The notes beneath the pieces are model-generated. The model did no database searches. It had not been told where the DNA came from and saw only the letters and a list, made by a program, of their open reading frames with translations. The position numbers were made by a program, and so were the translations under genes. A stretch of 64,000 nucleotides of DNA from assembly GCF_030824335.1 (NCBI RefSeq), contig NZ_JAVBXX010000011.1:62001-126000 (forward strand). The letters run 5' to 3'. Shown piece after piece: positions 61,480-64,000 of the stretch. How positions within the stretch are numbered: the first letter of the stretch is position 1; every line of letters begins with the position of its first letter. The stretch is from Azonexus sp. GTDB lineage: Bacteria; Pseudomonadota; Gammaproteobacteria; Burkholderiales; Rhodocyclaceae.

Positions 61480-64000
61480 TCACAAAGCCATCGTTTGCCG
61501 GCTGACATCGCCGACGTGCGTGAAATAACGCATGCCCAGTGCATCCGACAAACAGCCGGCGGCAGCATCCAGTTGATCAAGCAGAAGAGCCAGCTCTTCA
61601 CAGGGCAAACAGCTGACACACTGATTGAATTGCATATTTTCAAACGGCTCCAGACTGAAATTACGCAAACGTTCGATTGCCTTGCTCAGACCAGGATCAT
61701 CATCAGCCCCCAGTTCCCGCGTCATGCGTTCGAGATAGCGGCCAAGCACGCTGGCCTGGAACATCACGCCATGCGGATTGCTTTCGTCGAACACCAGCAG
61801 ATCGAGTACCGGCAGCAATTCGGGAAAACGGGAATAACGCGAGCGATAGGTGATGATCGAGTCGGCCAGTTCGAGCAACCATTCCAGGCACCCCGGTCCC
61901 CGAGTGGATTCCATGCGCAGGAAGCTGGCAATGCTGCGAGCAAAGAAAGACAAGCGCTCCAGGCGACGACCGATGATCAGGAAACGCCAGCCGTCATCGC
62001 GCGTCATGTTGTCCATGGCAAAACCGTTGAGCGAGGACGAGACCAGCAGCACACGGTCGAGGAAGGCAATCGCTTCAGTCAGCGTCGGATGCGTCTTCTG
62101 TGCCGCCTGCTGTTCGCGCTGCAAGCGATTCAGCGAATGCCAGTGATCCAGCGACAAACGCTCGCGCACATGCGAGGCCGACCACATCAGACTGCGGATA
62201 TTGGCGGCCAGACTGCCCGGTTGCGCTGGATCGTAGATCGCTTCCAGCAAGACATGTTCGCCACCTTCACTCGGTGGGCTATCTTCTTCCGGGGTCGGCA
62301 AGACTTTCAGACGCTCGGCCAGTTCCAGCACCGATGCCACCGCCGGCGTCTTTTCGCCACCGACGTCGACCAGACGGGCCAAGGCCACGCGCAACAGCCG
62401 CGCGCTATTGTCGAAACGTTCGGAATAACGCCCCAGCCAGAAAAGATTCTCGACGACCCGGGACGACAGATTGGCCCCGGAACGGACCAGATCGCGGACG
62501 CCTATCGAAGGCTTGAGCAGGGTAAATTCGCTGACCGGCCCATCGGTCAGCACCCAGGTATCTTTCGATGCCCCGCCCCGTTGCATCGAGATGATCCGTG
62601 CGCCAGCCCCTTGGGCAACGCGGGCCAAACCACCAGGCATGACCGAATAGCCCCCGTCGGCATTGACCACCGCGTAGGCCCGCAGGCCGACCGGCCGGGC
62701 GATCAGGCGCCGTTCATGCGCCCGGCTCCAGGTCGGCGCCTGGGCCAGATTGACCATTTCCTGCGCCACGTAGGCATGCGGTCTGGCCTCGATCCGGCGC
62801 AGCATTTCTTCCCGCGCCTCGCCTTCGAGTTCATGACCGAATACCGGCTCCATGCGCTGCGTCGGATAGGCCGGCTTGATCACCAGATCGTCAAAGTTCT
62901 CCTTGACGTAGTCGAGCGCCGGCTTTTCACCGCACCACCAGGTGCCGACCGACGGCATCGCCAGTTTTTCCCCCAGCAGATGGCGGCAGATCGCGGGCAG
63001 GAAGCCCATCAAGGCGCTGGACGCCAGCATGCCGCTGCCCAGTGCATTGGCAATGACCACCCGGCCGGCCCGCGCCACGTTGAGCAATCCGGGAATACCG
63101 AGCGCCGAATCGCCGCGCAGTTCCAGCGGATCGCAATAATCGTCGTCCTGCCGGCGCAGGATGACATGCACGCGCTTCAAGCCACGCAGGGTTTTCAGAT
63201 AGACGCTATCGCCGCGTACCGTCAGATCCTGACCTTCAACCAGCGGAAAGCCCAGGTAGCGCGACAGGTAGGCGTGCTCAAAATAGGTTTCGTTGTACGG
63301 CCCCGGGGTCAGCAGCACGATATGCGGCTGCTCGTCGCCCTCAACCGGCGCCAGCGCCGTCAGGCCGTCCTGGTGATCGCGGAAGAAGTCGGCCAGATGC
63401 TGGACATGCAAGTCGCGGAACATCTCCGGAAAAACACGCGAGACGACCAGGCGGTTCTCCAGCGCATAACCGGCACCAGACGGCGCCTGGGTACGGTCGG
63501 CGATGACCCACCAGCGACCGTTCGGTGCGCGCGCCAGATCGACGGCGTAATGGTGCAACCAGATACCGCCCGGTGGCTTGATGCCCTGCGAGGGCCAGAG
63601 ATAACCATGCTGCCCGTAAACCAGCGCCGGCGGCAGCAGGCCCTCGGCCAGCAAGGTCTTTTCGCCATACAGATCGGCCAGGATGGCATTCAACAGGGTC
63701 GCCCGCTGGGCAACCGCCGCCGACACCTGCGCCCACTCGTCGGGTGGAATGATCAGCGGCAGTGGGTCGAGTGCCCACGGTCGGTCGGCACCATTGGGAT
63801 CGGCATAGACGTTGTAGGTGACACCATTTTCCTGGATTCGCCGGTCGGCGAAATCCAGGCGCCTGCGCATTTCTTCAGGCGATACGGAATCGAGATGATC
63901 GAAAAAACGCTGCCAGTGCGGACGCACTGCACCGTCCGCTTTCAACATTTCGTCGTAGCGGCGGGCGCTGTGGGGATAAATTGCCAGGAGGGTGCGTGCC
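61480..64000 (-). CDS. Fused circularly permuted ATP-grasp and alpha-E protein, 5' end beyond the window
   Basis: The frame is open from the stop at 61480 to base 64000; internal ATG at 63948 would cut the conserved YPHSARRYDEMLKADG start, so the true start is probably beyond the edge. The N-terminal half (to about residue 475) is a circularly permuted ATP-grasp type 2 domain, with YNETYFEHAYLSRYLGFPLV, GDDEY-like metal region and VNLAQAPTWSRAHERRLIA. From about 490 an alpha-E domain follows (RVVENLFWLGRYSERFDNSA, then DDGWRFLIIGRRLERLSFF and LSVDHWHS-like SLDHWHSLNRLQ). ATP-grasp proteins of this kind are predicted peptide ligases; product unknown. Confidence 0.92.
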   Translation of the reverse strand, partial: ARTLLAIYPHSARRYDEMLKADGAVRPHWQRFFDHLDSVSPEEMRRRLDFADRRIQENGVTYNVYADPNGADRPWALDPLPLIIPPDEWAQVSAAVAQRATLLNAILADLYGEKTLLAEGLLPPALVYGQHGYLWPSQGIKPPGGIWLHHYAVDLARAPNGRWWVIADRTQAPSGAGYALENRLVVSRVFPEMFRDLHVQHLADFFRDHQDGLTALAPVEGDEQPHIVLLTPGPYNETYFEHAYLSRYLGFPLVEGQDLTVRGDSVYLKTLRGLKRVHVILRRQDDDYCDPLELRGDSALGIPGLLNVARAGRVVIANALGSGMLASSALMGFLPAICRHLLGEKLAMPSVGTWWCGEKPALDYVKENFDDLVIKPAYPTQRMEPVFGHELEGEAREEMLRRIEARPHAYVAQEMVNLAQAPTWSRAHERRLIARPVGLRAYAVVNADGGYSVMPGGLARVAQGAGARIISMQRGGASKDTWVLTDGPVSEFTLLKPSIGVRDLVRSGANLSSRVVENLFWLGRYSERFDNSARLLRVALARLVDVGGEKTPAVASVLELAERLKVLPTPEEDSPPSEGGEHVLLEAIYDPAQPGSLAANIRSLMWSASHVRERLSLDHWHSLNRLQREQQAAQKTHPTLTEAIAFLDRVLLVSSSLNGFAMDNMTRDDGWRFLIIGRRLERLSFFARSIASFLRMESTRGPGCLEWLLELADSIITYRSRYSRFPELLPVLDLLVFDESNPHGVMFQASVLGRYLERMTRELGADDDPGLSKAIERLRNFSLEPFENMQFNQCVSCLPCEELALLLDQLDAAAGCLSDALGMRYFTHVGDVSRQTMAL

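Overview
The window looks like chromosomal DNA of a betaproteobacterium, most likely a member of Rhodocyclales (Azonexus/Dechloromonas-like). This is inferred from gene order and protein character, not from a database match. Coding density is high, many adjacent genes overlap by ATGA or TGATG, and I see no rRNA, CRISPR array, insertion sequence, integrase or phage gene. It reads as core chromosome with a few accessory patches.

Layout. 1-5.6 kb (minus): a CheB-CheR fusion cut by the window edge, an EamA transporter, rlmB and rnr. A tRNA-Leu(CAG) with a clear promoter and terminator follows on the plus strand, then a small exported-protein gene broken by an in-frame TAG. 6.4-21.8 kb (minus): a long conserved housekeeping run read ndk-rlmN-pilW-rodZ-ispG-hisS-yfgM-bamB-der-hfq-hflX-hflK-hflC-DUF2065-hisZ-purA. 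21.9-24.2 kb: an unknown exported protein and the rpsF-priB-rpsR-rplI operon. 24.3-28.5 kb: a FimV-like protein, a CbiM-like membrane protein and etfBA, with a divergent TetR gene whose start overlaps two palindromic operators. 29.2-35 kb: ppx, prpE, a degenerate GGDEF response regulator and an AcuI-type acrylyl-CoA reductase.

35-41.8 kb: an NlpC/P60 protein, then a dispersed Fe(III) ABC transporter (binding protein, ankyrin protein, and a permease and ATPase that diverge from a 30-bp gap), followed by the N-end-rule pair aat-bpt. 41.8-47.6 kb: a C4-dicarboxylate TRAP system (dctPQM) diverging from its dctS-dctR two-component system. Between the two units lie palindromes, and between dctP and dctQ there is an attenuating terminator. 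47.7-54.6 kb: trxA, rho, rpmE, a GT-C glycosyltransferase, orn, and an overlapping M48 peptidase-cytochrome c-rsgA unit.

54.6-59.2 kb: an HD-GYP response regulator that apparently starts at ATT, followed by a 1,146-residue CBS-PAS-histidine kinase-Hpt protein with no receiver domain; the two form a plausible phosphorelay to cyclic-di-GMP degradation. 59.2-64 kb (minus): a flavoprotein, a transglutaminase-like protein and an ATP-grasp/alpha-E fusion in one overlapping operon. This is a predicted peptide-ligation and modification system of unknown product and is the most system-like poorly understood element here. A second window-wide signal is the recurrence of GTTGACCGCA (12 copies counted by eye), including a perfect inverted pair at the rnr stop codon.
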